Assembly (NCBI GenBank): GCA_002897935.1
Contig: BDTA01000083.1
Location: 1 to 44,678 of the forward strand
Reading direction: 5' to 3'
DNA length: 44,678 bases
Origin: a bacterium BMS3Abin08
Lineage (GTDB): Bacteria > Nitrospirota > Thermodesulfovibrionia > Thermodesulfovibrionales > JdFR-85
Both the position numbers and the translations under genes were made by a program. Positions 31,344 through 40,385 of the stretch are shown here, piece by piece. Under the pieces are notes generated by a model. It saw only the letters and a list, made by a program, of their open reading frames with translations, did no database searches and was not told the origin of the DNA. Position 1 is the stretch's first letter. Every line of letters begins with the position of its first letter.

Positions 31344-32740
31344 TTGCCCTGTTCTACCCCTTCGAGTTCCGCCTTGATCCTGAAGCGTTCCTTGTTCAGC
31401 CTCCTGTCTTTGACGGTAGTTGAGGAAAAGCTGACATTCCTGAATATATCCGATGACTCCAGGATGGATATGAGCTTGGTTGCACTGTCGGAGAAGCCCT
31501 CGAAGGTTGCCTTCCCATCCTTCACCTCAAGTCTTGTAAGCCATGTATCGTCCGGTAAGAGCGTGGTTACCTCCTTAAGGATCTCAATCATTACGGGGGC
31601 GTTGCTTTTGAAGCCCCGTATTGCGTTGATTTTTTTGTTGAGTACCTTTAGCTCACCCTTTAATGCCTCCACCTCTTTTACACGCCCCTTCAGGGTATTG
31701 ATCTCAACTGTCAGGGCTTCCACCTCTTTTTCGTTTTTTATTACGGGTAATGTCAGAGATGCGCCTATAATCAGGGCAAGAAGAATCAAGAGAAATGCCG
31801 AGAGAGCAACCGGCTTCTTTACGGTCTCCCTTTTCCCGAGGCTGAGAAGATTCAGGGTTTCCTTCCCCGAGATACCCATAAGGGAGGCCCCGATGGCGGA
31901 TACCCCTTCTCCTGAAACCGGCCCACTTATCGCTTTTTTCAGTGATTCGGAGAGGTCGTGTGATGGAATGCCCGTTTCACTAAGGGGGTCCTGTAACCCG
32001 CTGCCGTTTAAATAGACGATCATGTCGGGTCTCAGGTCATCACCGGAGTCTTTCCGGAGTGTATCTATTATATGGTCTGCCGTAGAGACCTCTTCAAGAC
32101 TGAGGGGCAGGCCCTTTTGGCTGAGGAGCGAGAGATAACCATCGGAGGTCCTTTTTAAGAAGAGGACTTTCTTTCCGGGATATAACCAGTTTATCAGAAA
32201 CGAAGAGGCTGTCTGTTCAGGTGTGACGATTTTTATTGAAAAACCATCCTCTTTGTATGTGTTTATTATGGGGACAAGCAACTCCCTGTTTATCAGGGTA
32301 AGCATGAGGAGGATCTTTGAATTGTCCCGGGATATTATTCTGTAATCATAGAAGACCTGTTCAGAGCTGAAAGGGGTATACCGGTCCATCTCATAGGAGA
32401 GTACATCGGAGAGGTTTTCTTCAACAGATCCGGGTAGCTCGATGTTTGTGGTCAACACCCACTCGTGGGGCACAGAGAGGATTATCTCCTTGTTTTTGAC
32501 GCCCCGGTCGGATAGCACCATCCCCGTAGTCGATACCAGTTCACCGGGCCCCGGGTGTTTTTCAGATATGGTGAGTGTCTGGAGTGCCTCTATCCTGAGA
32601 GAGACCGGGCTCCTCTTAATATAACAGACCGATATCCTGTGGTCCTCTATGGCCACCGACAGGGAGGAATCGATCCTCAGATATTCCTCGAAGGGGTTGT
32701 AAAAGAGTATTTCCTTAAGATTCTTCATGCTTTTTTTCAA
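31340..32740 (-). CDS. gspL: Type II secretion GspL-like protein
   Basis: 466 residues combining PilM- and PilN-like parts: an N-terminal cytoplasmic actin-like fold (SLSVAIEDHRISVCYIKR ... LSYEMDRYTPFSSEQVFYDYRII), one membrane helix near residue 315-335 (VALSAFLLILLALIIGASL), a coiled coil and a periplasmic ferredoxin-like domain (MIEILKEVTTLLPDDTWLTRLEVKDGKATFEGFS). It links the ATPase GspE to the membrane platform. Overlaps gspK by 26 bases. Confidence 0.88.
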   Translation of the reverse strand: MKKSMKNLKEILFYNPFEEYLRIDSSLSVAIEDHRISVCYIKRSPVSLRIEALQTLTISEKHPGPGELVSTTGMVLSDRGVKNKEIILSVPHEWVLTTNIELPGSVEENLSDVLSYEMDRYTPFSSEQVFYDYRIISRDNSKILLMLTLINRELLVPIINTYKEDGFSIKIVTPEQTASSFLINWLYPGKKVLFLKRTSDGYLSLLSQKGLPLSLEEVSTADHIIDTLRKDSGDDLRPDMIVYLNGSGLQDPLSETGIPSHDLSESLKKAISGPVSGEGVSAIGASLMGISGKETLNLLSLGKRETVKKPVALSAFLLILLALIIGASLTLPVIKNEKEVEALTVEINTLKGRVKEVEALKGELKVLNKKINAIRGFKSNAPVMIEILKEVTTLLPDDTWLTRLEVKDGKATFEGFSDSATKLISILESSDIFRNVSFSSTTVKDRRLNKERFRIKAELEGVEQGK

Positions 32741-33671
32741 TCTGCTTCACGGTTTCTTTCCATTTTCTGATGGTAAAATCATTACCGTTTATCTGGATCG
32801 TCGCTTCAATCCCGAAAGCCTTTCCCTTGCGCCGGGCAATTACCCTGTAAGTGTTGCCCGCGGAGAAAGTCACATACCCTGATATGCCTGCATAGAGGCC
32901 TCCCAGGGCATCCTGCAGTTCTGCAGAGTTTTTGATCTGTTTATTCTTTCTGTACTCTATAACTGCATCTGCAGTATCTTCGTCCATACCGGGAAGTGAG
33001 AGCAGGACCTCACGGGCTGCGGTGTTGATATTAATCCTGTCGCTATCTGAAAATACGGTGACATAGTCCCTGAGTCCCGGTTTTTCCCCGTTACCGTAGA
33101 ATATCTCCCTCGTGACACCCCTTACGAGGAGGAGTTCCTCCGTGCTGTCGAGGTTGCCGTTTTTACAATCATACGGACGGTCAAGGGAATGGTAATAGTC
33201 ATTCTCCGCACCGTTGAGTCTGTGAAGGTCATCGGGATCACGCCAGTCAAGCAGTGAATCGGCAATCACATCCTGAGTCTCTGCATCAACGCCTATTGCG
33301 GCAAGGAGGCCCTTTAATATTACATCAGATGCCCTGTTTAAATCCACCTTTGAGGACTCCGGTATGATCCTTATTTCCATCTCGAAATTATCCTCTTTCA
33401 ACAGGTTGAGCCCGCCGTTGAGGTCCCATATATCCTCGGCATCCGGTGACTTCCTTGCATGAAGCAGCTCGAGTACGGCCCTCTGTATGGCACCCTCCAG
33501 GAGCATGTCATCCTTCAGTCTCCTGTTGAAGTAGTGCCCGGCTTCCAGTTCTGTCCGTGTCATGTATGAGAAGGACATGCCAAGCACCATCAGTAGAATC
33601 AGTACCCATAACACAAGGAGTAGGGCTACCCCATCCTGTTGCTTAAAACGGAAGTTGATCTCTCTTCTCAT
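32715..33671 (-). CDS. gspK: Type II secretion minor pseudopilin GspK
   Basis: 318 residues. N-terminus QQDGVALLLVLWVLILLMVLG is a prepilin-like helix (cleavage after Gly, then Val-Ala-Leu-Leu). The large domain includes SSKVDLNRAS and SDRININTAAREVLLSLPGMDEDTADAVIEYRKN, a helix-hairpin-helix segment typical of GspK. It forms the pseudopilus tip with GspI and GspJ. ATG 33671 follows a CAGGTAGGAAT-type leader; 35 bases from gspJ. Confidence 0.92.
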   Translation of the reverse strand: MRREINFRFKQQDGVALLLVLWVLILLMVLGMSFSYMTRTELEAGHYFNRRLKDDMLLEGAIQRAVLELLHARKSPDAEDIWDLNGGLNLLKEDNFEMEIRIIPESSKVDLNRASDVILKGLLAAIGVDAETQDVIADSLLDWRDPDDLHRLNGAENDYYHSLDRPYDCKNGNLDSTEELLLVRGVTREIFYGNGEKPGLRDYVTVFSDSDRININTAAREVLLSLPGMDEDTADAVIEYRKNKQIKNSAELQDALGGLYAGISGYVTFSAGNTYRVIARRKGKAFGIEATIQINGNDFTIRKWKETVKQIEKKHEES

Positions 33672-33706
33672 TTTTAGTATGCCGATATCTCCGTATGCTG
33701 ATATTC

Positions 33707-34393
33707 CTACCTGAACGGTAAGAGACGGCGACCGAGTTCTTCCTTGTTTGAAATACTTGCCGGCTGCTGCTGTTTCATTATTCCCTTGCTCATCAGGGGA
33801 AATATCAGGTTGTGATCAAGGGCCTTCCCCTTAATGCGCAGTGCAATCGCCACAGGGAATTTGTCCTTTTCCGTCCAGTCCTTCAGCCATTGAGGATTAC
33901 CATCGGTATCGTAGGTAAAATATGCAAATTCCGCATCCTTGAGATCAGGAAAGATCGTCAGCCTCAATCCATCCTTTTCGCCCGGGAGCCTTTCAGTCTC
34001 GGTAATTCTGAAATCCTCCCGGTCTCCTTCTTCAACAGCGTAGGTTATTTCAATAAGGCCCTCCCGCCTGCCCCACAAGGAGGAGGTCGAAAGGAACGAA
34101 CAGCCCTTATTGTCCCCGGTAAACCATACGATATTTTCACCGTTTACCGTATGGGTGGTCTGCACTGCAGAGCTGATCTGCCTGTCAAGCAGGAGTACCA
34201 GGGAACGCAGTCTGTCTATTTTTTCCACCTCGGCTTTCCCCCTGTCGACGGAACTGATTCCAAGCCTCAGGGCCCCACCGATTATCAGTATTACAATGCT
34301 CAGGATGGTGATGGATATCAGGATCTCTATCAGGGTGAATCCCTTGTTTACCCTTCCCCCCATGCGGTGTCCTGAATTACAAATGATTTTCAT
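33707..34393 (-). CDS. gspJ: Type II secretion minor pseudopilin GspJ
   Basis: 228 residues. Prepilin signal VNKGFTLIEILISITILSIVIL (cleavage between G and F, Glu at +5), preceded by a long 17-residue leader; the start ATG overlaps the gspI stop (ATGA). Then a beta-rich domain with LVLLLDRQISSAVQTTHTVNGENIVWFTGDNKG. Part of the pseudopilus tip. Confidence 0.9.
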   Translation of the reverse strand: MKIICNSGHRMGGRVNKGFTLIEILISITILSIVILIIGGALRLGISSVDRGKAEVEKIDRLRSLVLLLDRQISSAVQTTHTVNGENIVWFTGDNKGCSFLSTSSLWGRREGLIEITYAVEEGDREDFRITETERLPGEKDGLRLTIFPDLKDAEFAYFTYDTDGNPQWLKDWTEKDKFPVAIALRIKGKALDHNLIFPLMSKGIMKQQQPASISNKEELGRRLLPFR

Positions 34394-34782
34394 TGAGTCA
34401 GTGACTTTATAATCCTCTCTGTTCGTAGTGTAACCCTCTTGCCCCCCCGGGGCTCGGAAACGGTTAATCGTATTTTGTAAAGCCTGTAGGGGAGGCCTTT
34501 GTACCTCTCGTTCTCTACCTCTTCGATCGTGGTTTCAACCTCATAATCATCTTCAACGTGTTTGTCGATACCCTCTTCCAGCGAGGGGTCAAGGAGGAGT
34601 ATTCTCATCTCGGAGAGGGCTATCAGTGAGAGGTCGGCATGTTTTTTTGTTGAATAAATCGACCTCAATGATATGGAAAACACCTCTGACACGGCAACAA
34701 TGCCGATTGCAAGGATTGCAATCGCCACGATAACCTCTATCAGGGTGAATCCGTTTTTATGGAGTCGCCTTGTACTATTCAT
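34390..34782 (-). CDS. gspI: Type II secretion minor pseudopilin GspI
   Basis: 130 residues: KNGFTLIEVIVAIAILAIGIVAV is the prepilin peptidase site and helix; the rest is a short alpha/beta domain typical of GspI (SLIALSEMRILLLD ... YRLYKIRLTVSEP). Overlaps gspH by eight bases and gspJ by four. Confidence 0.9.
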   Translation of the reverse strand: MNSTRRLHKNGFTLIEVIVAIAILAIGIVAVSEVFSISLRSIYSTKKHADLSLIALSEMRILLLDPSLEEGIDKHVEDDYEVETTIEEVENERYKGLPYRLYKIRLTVSEPRGGKRVTLRTERIIKSLTQ

Positions 34783-35284
34783 ATGTCTTGTTGGTTGAGC
34801 TTCCGGTCAGTGGATCTACCGTTATGGAGTATGAGGTTGCCTTCCTTGTAAGTATTATCTCCGCCCCGGAAGAGGCCCCTTCAGGATAAAAGATTACCTG
34901 ATAACTTCCGCTGTCTATTTCACCCTCAAAAGGGTCTTTAATCCTGATCCCGATATCCTCCGGGAGGGTCAGGATCTTTTTTTTTGTAACCCAGACCCTG
35001 TGGTTATCTATATCAATCGTTACGGTTGTCTCACGGCCCCTTATCTGTGCGTTGTTTTTTGCATATCTCAGCATTGAAGAGATGTCCCTCACCATCGACC
35101 TGAACTTGGCGCCGGGCAAGGCCCTGCTGAAACCGATTCCTACGAGCCCGACCATGATACCCACCAAAACCATAACAACAATCAGCTCCATCAGGGTGAA
35201 TCCCCTTTCAGAGTTGTGATGCCCTGTCCTGTTGTTATTTAGGGATGAGGGAGATTGCCTGAAGTAAGGGTTAAGGAGTTTCAT
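34775..35284 (-). CDS. gspH: Type II secretion pseudopilin GspH
   Basis: 169 residues: a 28-residue leader, then RGFTLMELIVVMVLVGIMVGLVGI (prepilin site, Glu +5) and a GspH/FimT-type domain: RDISSMLRYAKNNAQIRGRETTVTIDIDNHRVWV. It is not the major pseudopilin GspG, which has a calcium-site C-terminus not present here. 14 bases after gspF. Confidence 0.88.
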   Translation of the reverse strand: MKLLNPYFRQSPSSLNNNRTGHHNSERGFTLMELIVVMVLVGIMVGLVGIGFSRALPGAKFRSMVRDISSMLRYAKNNAQIRGRETTVTIDIDNHRVWVTKKKILTLPEDIGIRIKDPFEGEIDSGSYQVIFYPEGASSGAEIILTRKATSYSITVDPLTGSSTNKTYE

Positions 35285-35298
35285 TTCTAAAAGACGTA

Positions 35299-36492
35299 CT
35301 ACATCGGTAATTCGTTTATACTGAAGATTGCCATCAGGATTGATACGACGATAAAGCCGATTACCAGCCCCATTATGAGGATCATCATCGGTTCAAGGAG
35401 GCTTATGAACCTCCGTACCGTTGTCCTGAGTCCTTTTTCGTAAGTGTCTGCAACCTTAAGAAGCATGCTGTCAAGCTGTCCCGTCTCTTCTCCAACCTTT
35501 ATCATGGACAGAGCAAGGGACGGGAAGACCCCTGTTTTTTCTATAGGAGCGGAAACACCCTTTCCTTCCCTTGCTCCTTTTATCACCTTTTCTATGGCAG
35601 AGGCAAAGACCGTGTTTCCGATGACATCCTTCACGTTTGAAAGGGCCTGCAGCAGCGGCACCCCGCTTCGGAGGAGGGTCCCCAGGGTTCTGCAGAAACG
35701 TGCTGTCTCGAGTTTTACGACTATGTCCCTGAAGAGCTTGATCTTGAATTCATCCCACCTCTTCTTTCCCTCAGGGCGGGAGATATACCTTCTCAGCATA
35801 ACCCATGAGCCGATAAAGACGGAGATGATTATCCACCAGTAGTTACTCATAAAGGTGCTGAGCGACATCAGTATCTGTGTGGGAAGGGGGAGTGTCTGAC
35901 CAAGGTCTGTAAAGATCTTTGAGAATTTCGGTATAACGTAAGTAAGGAGTATGATAATAGAGGCACCACCCGTCAAAGTCAGTATAGCGGGATAGATCAT
36001 TGCAGAGGAGAGGTGTTCACTCAGTTCCTTTGAGGTCTCAAGGAATTCGACCAGCTTGTCAAGAACCACGTCCAGCACACCACCGGCCTCCCCTGCCTTG
36101 GCCATGTTAATGTAGAGTTTCGGGAAGGTCTTCGGATGCATGGAGAGCGCCTCGGAGAAGGAACTCCCTTCACTTATGGACTTGAGGATCGCCTTGATTA
36201 CCCCCTTCATCTGTTTCTGATCGGTAATCTCCGAGAGGATATTAAGGCTCCTGTCAAGTGGCAGACCTGCACCAAGGAGGGCGGAGAGTTCTGTGGTGAA
36301 GGTGAGTATATCGGCCTTCCTCCATCCCCTGATATCAAAGAGACGGCTCTTTGTTCCGGGCCTGGCAACCTTTATGGGGATAAATCCGGAATCCTTGATC
36401 GATTCTATGGCCGATTTTTCATCAGGAGCTTCAATTACTCCTTCATGTATGGCGCCGTCAAAAGAGGTTGCCTTGTAAGAGAATATGGGCAT
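35299..36492 (-). CDS. gspF: Type II secretion inner-membrane protein GspF
   Basis: 397 residues. MPIFSYKATSFDGAIHEGVIEAPDEKSAI is the conserved N-terminus. Two repeated T2SSF domains (FTTELSALLGAGLPLDRSLNIL and FCRTLGTLLRSGVPLLQALSNV) and three membrane helices, the last at the C-terminus (EPMMILIMGLVIGFIVVSILMAIFSIN). It couples GspE to pseudopilus assembly. Two bases after gspE. Confidence 0.95.
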   Translation of the reverse strand: MPIFSYKATSFDGAIHEGVIEAPDEKSAIESIKDSGFIPIKVARPGTKSRLFDIRGWRKADILTFTTELSALLGAGLPLDRSLNILSEITDQKQMKGVIKAILKSISEGSSFSEALSMHPKTFPKLYINMAKAGEAGGVLDVVLDKLVEFLETSKELSEHLSSAMIYPAILTLTGGASIIILLTYVIPKFSKIFTDLGQTLPLPTQILMSLSTFMSNYWWIIISVFIGSWVMLRRYISRPEGKKRWDEFKIKLFRDIVVKLETARFCRTLGTLLRSGVPLLQALSNVKDVIGNTVFASAIEKVIKGAREGKGVSAPIEKTGVFPSLALSMIKVGEETGQLDSMLLKVADTYEKGLRTTVRRFISLLEPMMILIMGLVIGFIVVSILMAIFSINELPM

Positions 36493-36494
36493 TG

Positions 36495-38003
36495 TCAGAC
36501 CTCCTGGGTGACGCGGAGGACCTCTGAGATTGTTGTGATGCCTCTCATGACCTTTCGTGTACCGTCTTCCATCAGGGTCCTCATGCCCGAGTGCCGGGCA
36601 ACCTTCCGGAGTTCAGCAGAGTCGATGTTCTTTACTATTTTATTTCTTGCGAGTTCGTCGATAACGAGGAGTTCAAATATTCCGGTTCTGCCCCTGAACC
36701 CGGTGCCGGCACAGTTCTCACAGCCTGTTCCCCTGTAGAGTGTTACACCCGGGTTGATGCCGAGGAGCCTCCTTTCCTCGTCGGATATATCCCTGTCCTC
36801 TTCCTTGCATTCCGGACAGATTACCCTTACGAGTCTCTGGGCCAGTACGGCCCTGATTGTGGAGGAAATCAGATAGCTCTCGACACCCATCTCGATCAAC
36901 CTGGTGATGGCACTTGGGGCATCGTTTGTGTGGAGAGTGGAGAAGACAAGATGACCCGTCAGTGATGACTGTATGGCGATTTCGGCGGTCTCAAGGTCCC
37001 TTATCTCGCCTATCATTATTATGTCGGGATCCTGCCTGACGATATGTCTGAGGGTGTTTGTAAAATCAAGGCCGATCCGGGGTTTTACCTGAATCTGATT
37101 AATCCCCTTCAACTGATATTCAACGGGGTCCTCGACGGTGATAATCTTTTTTTCAGGGCTGTTGATCTTGTCAAGGGCACCGTAAAGGGTGGTGGTCTTT
37201 CCACTGCCTGTCGGTCCTGTTACAAGAATTATGCCGTTGGGGAGAGTGATAAGGCGGTTGAAGGTGCCGAGTGTTTCACGGGGGAAGCCGAGCTGTTGGA
37301 GATCAATCACGATGCTTTCCCTGTCAAGTATCCTGATTACCACGCTTTCACCGTAGATGACCGGGATCGTGGATATCCTCATGTCGATATCCTTGCCGAG
37401 GACCTTTAACTTTATCTTCCCATCCTGTGGGAGCCTCCGTTCAGCTATGTTCAGTTTAGCCATGATCTTGACCCTGGAGATGATGGCCGGCTGGAGTTTC
37501 CTCGGGGTTGATTCCACATCGTGCAGTACACCGTCTATCCTGTACCTGACCTTGAGTTCATCCTCAAAGGGTTCGATGTGTATATCACTGGCCCTGCTCT
37601 CTATGGCCCTCGTTATAATGAGATTCACCAGTTTGATTATAGGCGCCTCTGAGGCGAGGTCTTTCAGGTGCCCGATATCCTGTTCCTCCTCTGTAATCTC
37701 TTCGTAACTGAGCTGGTCTATGTCTTCTATTATCTTGTTGATTGTGTTTTCCTTGCCATATAGGCTGTCAAGATAGTCGGTGATCCCGTCCCTGTCACCG
37801 TGTAATACCTCGATTGAGTGACCTGTGGCGTATTGAAGGGCGCTTATAACCTCTCTGTTATCGGGGTCTGCGGTTACAATTACAAGCCTGTTGCCCTTCA
37901 GTTCCAGGGGAATGACGAGGTTCTCCTTCAGAAAACGGGGAGATATCCCGTTCAACATAAGGGGGACCTTGGGGAATTCGGATATCTTTTCATTTCTCTG
38001 CAT
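36495..38003 (-). CDS. gspE: Type II secretion ATPase GspE
   Basis: 502 residues. A short N-terminal domain, then the hexameric ATPase: Walker A GPTGSGKTTTLYGAL (about 265), Asp box TVEDPVEYQLKGINQIQV, Walker B IIMIGEIRDLETAEIAIQ, His box TGHLVFSTLHTNDAPSAITRL and a tetracysteine zinc site (CPECKEEDRDISDEERRLLG ... GCENCAGTGFRGR). It powers pseudopilus assembly. First gene of the gsp run; no gspC, gspD or gspG is present nearby, so those must be elsewhere. PilB is excluded by the gspF-K context. Confidence 0.95.
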   Translation of the reverse strand: MQRNEKISEFPKVPLMLNGISPRFLKENLVIPLELKGNRLVIVTADPDNREVISALQYATGHSIEVLHGDRDGITDYLDSLYGKENTINKIIEDIDQLSYEEITEEEQDIGHLKDLASEAPIIKLVNLIITRAIESRASDIHIEPFEDELKVRYRIDGVLHDVESTPRKLQPAIISRVKIMAKLNIAERRLPQDGKIKLKVLGKDIDMRISTIPVIYGESVVIRILDRESIVIDLQQLGFPRETLGTFNRLITLPNGIILVTGPTGSGKTTTLYGALDKINSPEKKIITVEDPVEYQLKGINQIQVKPRIGLDFTNTLRHIVRQDPDIIMIGEIRDLETAEIAIQSSLTGHLVFSTLHTNDAPSAITRLIEMGVESYLISSTIRAVLAQRLVRVICPECKEEDRDISDEERRLLGINPGVTLYRGTGCENCAGTGFRGRTGIFELLVIDELARNKIVKNIDSAELRKVARHSGMRTLMEDGTRKVMRGITTISEVLRVTQEV

Positions 38004-38121
38004 TATCAGTTAATATACCAGAACCCGGTGTATTAATTGTAGTATATCCGTGTTCACTGTCTTCATACTTTATTCATATTTTTGCTTTACAATCAAGAAA
38101 AACAAAATGAAAGGAGTTGCC

Positions 38122-38907
38122 ATGTTGAAGAATGTGTATTTCAGATCCTGTGTTCTCTTTCTGCTGACCGCCTTCCTGTCGATAGCCTCGGTGCCCACGG
38201 TATATGCAGCCGGGAATGTAGGGAAACTCACGAACGATCAGGCCAAACAGATCCTTCAAAAGGTGGCGCCGGGACTAAAGGTGCTGTCAGTTGATAAGGC
38301 TGCCGTCAAAGGGCTCTGGGAGGTGGTTGTTCAGAGTGGTAGTGGTAAGAAGTCTATTGTTTATCTCGATTATGCAGGGAAGAATCTCGTACTCGGTTCA
38401 ATAGTTGATCTGGAAAGCCGTAAAAACCTCACAAAGGAAAAATTCGATAAAATCAACAGGGTAGATTTCTCACAGATACCCCTTGACGATGCCCTCCTTC
38501 TCGGAGATGCCAACGCAAAGCACAAGGTGATTGTCTTTGACGACCCCGACTGACCCTACTGCGCCAGACTTCATCCGGAGATGAAGAAGATTGTTGACAA
38601 GAGGAAAGACATCGCATTTTATCTGAAGATGTTTCCCCTGGTGAGTATCCATCCGAAGTCATACAATAATGCAAAGGCCATTGTATGCGAAAAGTCAAAT
38701 GACAAGGCTCTAAAGCTTCTTGAGGATGCTTATGCAAAGAAGACCCTCCCGGATCCAACATGTCAGACGGATGTGGTGGATAAGAATATCGCCCTTGGTA
38801 AGAAGTTGGGGATTTCGGGAACACCAACCCTTATCTTTCAGGACGGACGTGTTGTGAGTGGTGCAATGAGTGCCGATAAACTGACAAAACTGATTGATAA
38901 AAAATAA
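38122..38907 (+). CDS. dsbC: DsbC-like disulfide isomerase, probable selenoprotein (UxxC)
   Basis: 261 residues if TGA 38551-38553 is read as selenocysteine (residue 144). Start ATG 38122, after GAAAGGAG; signal peptide NVYFRSCVLFLLTAFLSIAS ending VYAAG. Residues 35-115 form a DsbC-type dimerisation domain (LTNDQAKQILQKVAPGLKVLSVDKA). The thioredoxin part has KVIVFDDPD-U-PYCARLHPEMKKI, where U takes the place of the first Cys of the CPYC active site, and the cis-Pro loop GISGTPTLIFQDGRVVSG. The frame is the same before and after TGA, and both halves are full domains, so it is not two genes. A perfect seven-base hairpin follows the TGA at the right distance for a bacterial SECIS. Periplasmic; would be kept reduced by CcdA (42424). 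The alternative is a C-to-A nonsense mutation of TGC. Confidence 0.85.
38551..38586 (+). promoter_or_regulatory. Candidate bacterial SECIS element with UGA codon
   Basis: After TGA (38551), 15 bases downstream, CTTCATC (38569-38575), loop CGGA (38576-38579), GATGAAG (38580-38586). Seven perfect pairs and a four-base loop with two G. In bacteria the SelB-binding hairpin lies within about 16-37 bases of UGA, which fits. The single bulged U seen in E. coli fdhF is not evident, but SECIS sequences vary between phyla. Confidence 0.65.
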
Positions 38908-38910
38908 TGA

Positions 38911-38937
38911 AGCCCCCCTCACCGAAGGTGGGGGGCC
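38911..38937 (+). terminator. Terminator-like hairpin after the DsbC gene
   Basis: GCCCCCCTCACC, GAA, GGTGGGGGGC: a strong GC-rich stem 4 bases after the stop codon. The tract after it (CATTTATGG) has few U, so efficiency is uncertain. Confidence 0.65.
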
Positions 38938-39311
38938 ATTTATGGAAATCCGGATTTGCTGTATTCGCGGCTCTCCTCCCCCGTTTTCAGCGGAGGCTTT
39001 CAGCCGTTATCCGTGTAATGTAACTATCCGGTTCCGACGGCGGCCCCTCCTTCTATCTCCTTTACAGGGTGCCCGGGACCGGGAGACTAAAGCCGCCCTT
39101 CTAAAAAGTCCACAGATTTACGGTGGTTATGGGGCCTTGCGCGATTGTGACGGTGGCTGTGAGTATATATATGATCGGTCCTCCCGTGACCGGCCGGCAT
39201 ATTGATTGACCCCCGTTTTTTGTGTTGGGGATATGCCGGGTGATCAGGCAATTTTCCTTGTGTTTTGTGTGATGTGAAATTTTTTATCAAGGAGAAAAGA
39301 AGGAGGTAACG
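38938..39311. other. Intergenic region, no gene
   Basis: Spacer before copC, GC-rich and then AT-rich, without ORFs that have coding signals. Small hairpins such as CCCCG/TGGGG (39210-39230) occur. Must hold the copC promoter, not resolved. Confidence 0.45.
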
Positions 39312-39665
39312 ATGAAAAAGATACTGATGTCTGTTGTTCTGTTGCTTGTTGTTCCTGCCATCAGTTTTGGCCATATATTTATGATTGAGAGTACTCCAGC
39401 GCCTCAGTCTGTAACCAAAAAGGCCCCTGAAAAGATCACGATAACCTTTGCAGGATCTGTAGAAAGGGCCTTCTCAAGGGTTGAGGTCTTTGATGAGAAG
39501 GGCAGGAAGGTCTCCGGAAAGACCGGGTTTTTAGAGAATGACACCATAATGGAGGCCGACCTTCAAGGGCCTCTTTCCTCAGGCAAGTACACCGTGAAAT
39601 GGAAGTGCATGAGCCTTGACGGGCACAGCCAGAAGGGAAAGTTTGCCTTTACCGTCACGGAATGA
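39312..39665 (+). CDS. copC: CopC-domain periplasmic copper-binding protein
   Basis: 117 residues. Signal peptide KKILMSVVLLLVVPAISFG, then HIFMIESTPAPQSVTKKAPEKITITFAGSVERAFSRVEVFD and the end SGKYTVKWKCMSLDGHSQKGKFAFTV. The mature protein starts with His, which together with the Asp/His of LDGHSQKG forms the Cu(II) site of CopC. Preceded by AGGAGGTAACG. Overlaps copD by four bases. Confidence 0.9.
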   Translation: MKKILMSVVLLLVVPAISFGHIFMIESTPAPQSVTKKAPEKITITFAGSVERAFSRVEVFDEKGRKVSGKTGFLENDTIMEADLQGPLSSGKYTVKWKCMSLDGHSQKGKFAFTVTE

Positions 39666-40384
39666 CCATTCCATATGTACTAATGGTTTTATCATACTGG
39701 CTCTTCCTTACCGGTGTGATTTTTCTTGCAGGAGCCCTCTTCTCCAGGTTTATAGTTACAGGTCCCTCGGGTGCCGATGTCTGTGTGATTGAAGGAGGGA
39801 AAAGGTGTTTTGGTGAGACTGCATCGGTCGTCATATTCCTGTCTGCTCTGTTTACCTTTGTTTTTAACCTTATACATCTCGTTTTTCATGCCTCTGTAAT
39901 GACGGAAACACCACTAACCGGGGTTTTCCCCATACTCCCTATCTTTCTCGTAAAGACAAAGTACGGACAGCTTATTCTCATCAGGACCATTCTTCTTCTG
40001 CCGCTTATCATCGTTGCCTTCTTAACAATCAGGAGGCCAAGGTTGTGGTTGGCCCTCTCAGGCATTGCTCTTTCTTTTTCGATAGTGGTTACTCTCAGTA
40101 TCTCGGGACACCAGGGAGTAAACGGCTATTTTAATCTGCCCGTTGTGACGGATACACTGCATATAACAGCTGCGGCTCCCTGGATAGGGGGTATTTTCTT
40201 TATCCGTCTCTGCTACTCATTTTTACTTAAGGCAGGGGGCAGGGATTTATGGGGTGTATTTCCGGATCTTATAAACAGGTTTTCCAATCTGGCCACTTAC
40301 TGTGTCTATGTGGCAGGAGTGACAGGAATCGTACTCGTGTTTTTCAGGGTAAAGGACTTCGAAGTCCTTACCGGTACTACATAA
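39662..40384 (+). CDS. copD: CopD-like membrane protein, C-terminally truncated
   Basis: 240 residues, six or seven membrane helices. The second half has HITAAAPWIGGIFFIRLCYSF (the CopD H-x-x-A-x-x-x-WIGG motif) and then VYVAGVTGIVLVFFRVKDFEVLTGTT, stop. In the family the last segment continues with YG and two more helices (L-x-GT-x-YG-x-x-L-x-x-K). The break is precisely where a copy of hairpin repeat R3 (40386) begins, so the gene was cut by rearrangement. Copper uptake function is expected for an intact CopCD pair; this version may be non-functional. Confidence 0.8.
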   Translation: MTIPYVLMVLSYWLFLTGVIFLAGALFSRFIVTGPSGADVCVIEGGKRCFGETASVVIFLSALFTFVFNLIHLVFHASVMTETPLTGVFPILPIFLVKTKYGQLILIRTILLLPLIIVAFLTIRRPRLWLALSGIALSFSIVVTLSISGHQGVNGYFNLPVVTDTLHITAAAPWIGGIFFIRLCYSFLLKAGGRDLWGVFPDLINRFSNLATYCVYVAGVTGIVLVFFRVKDFEVLTGTT

Positions 40385-40385
40385 C

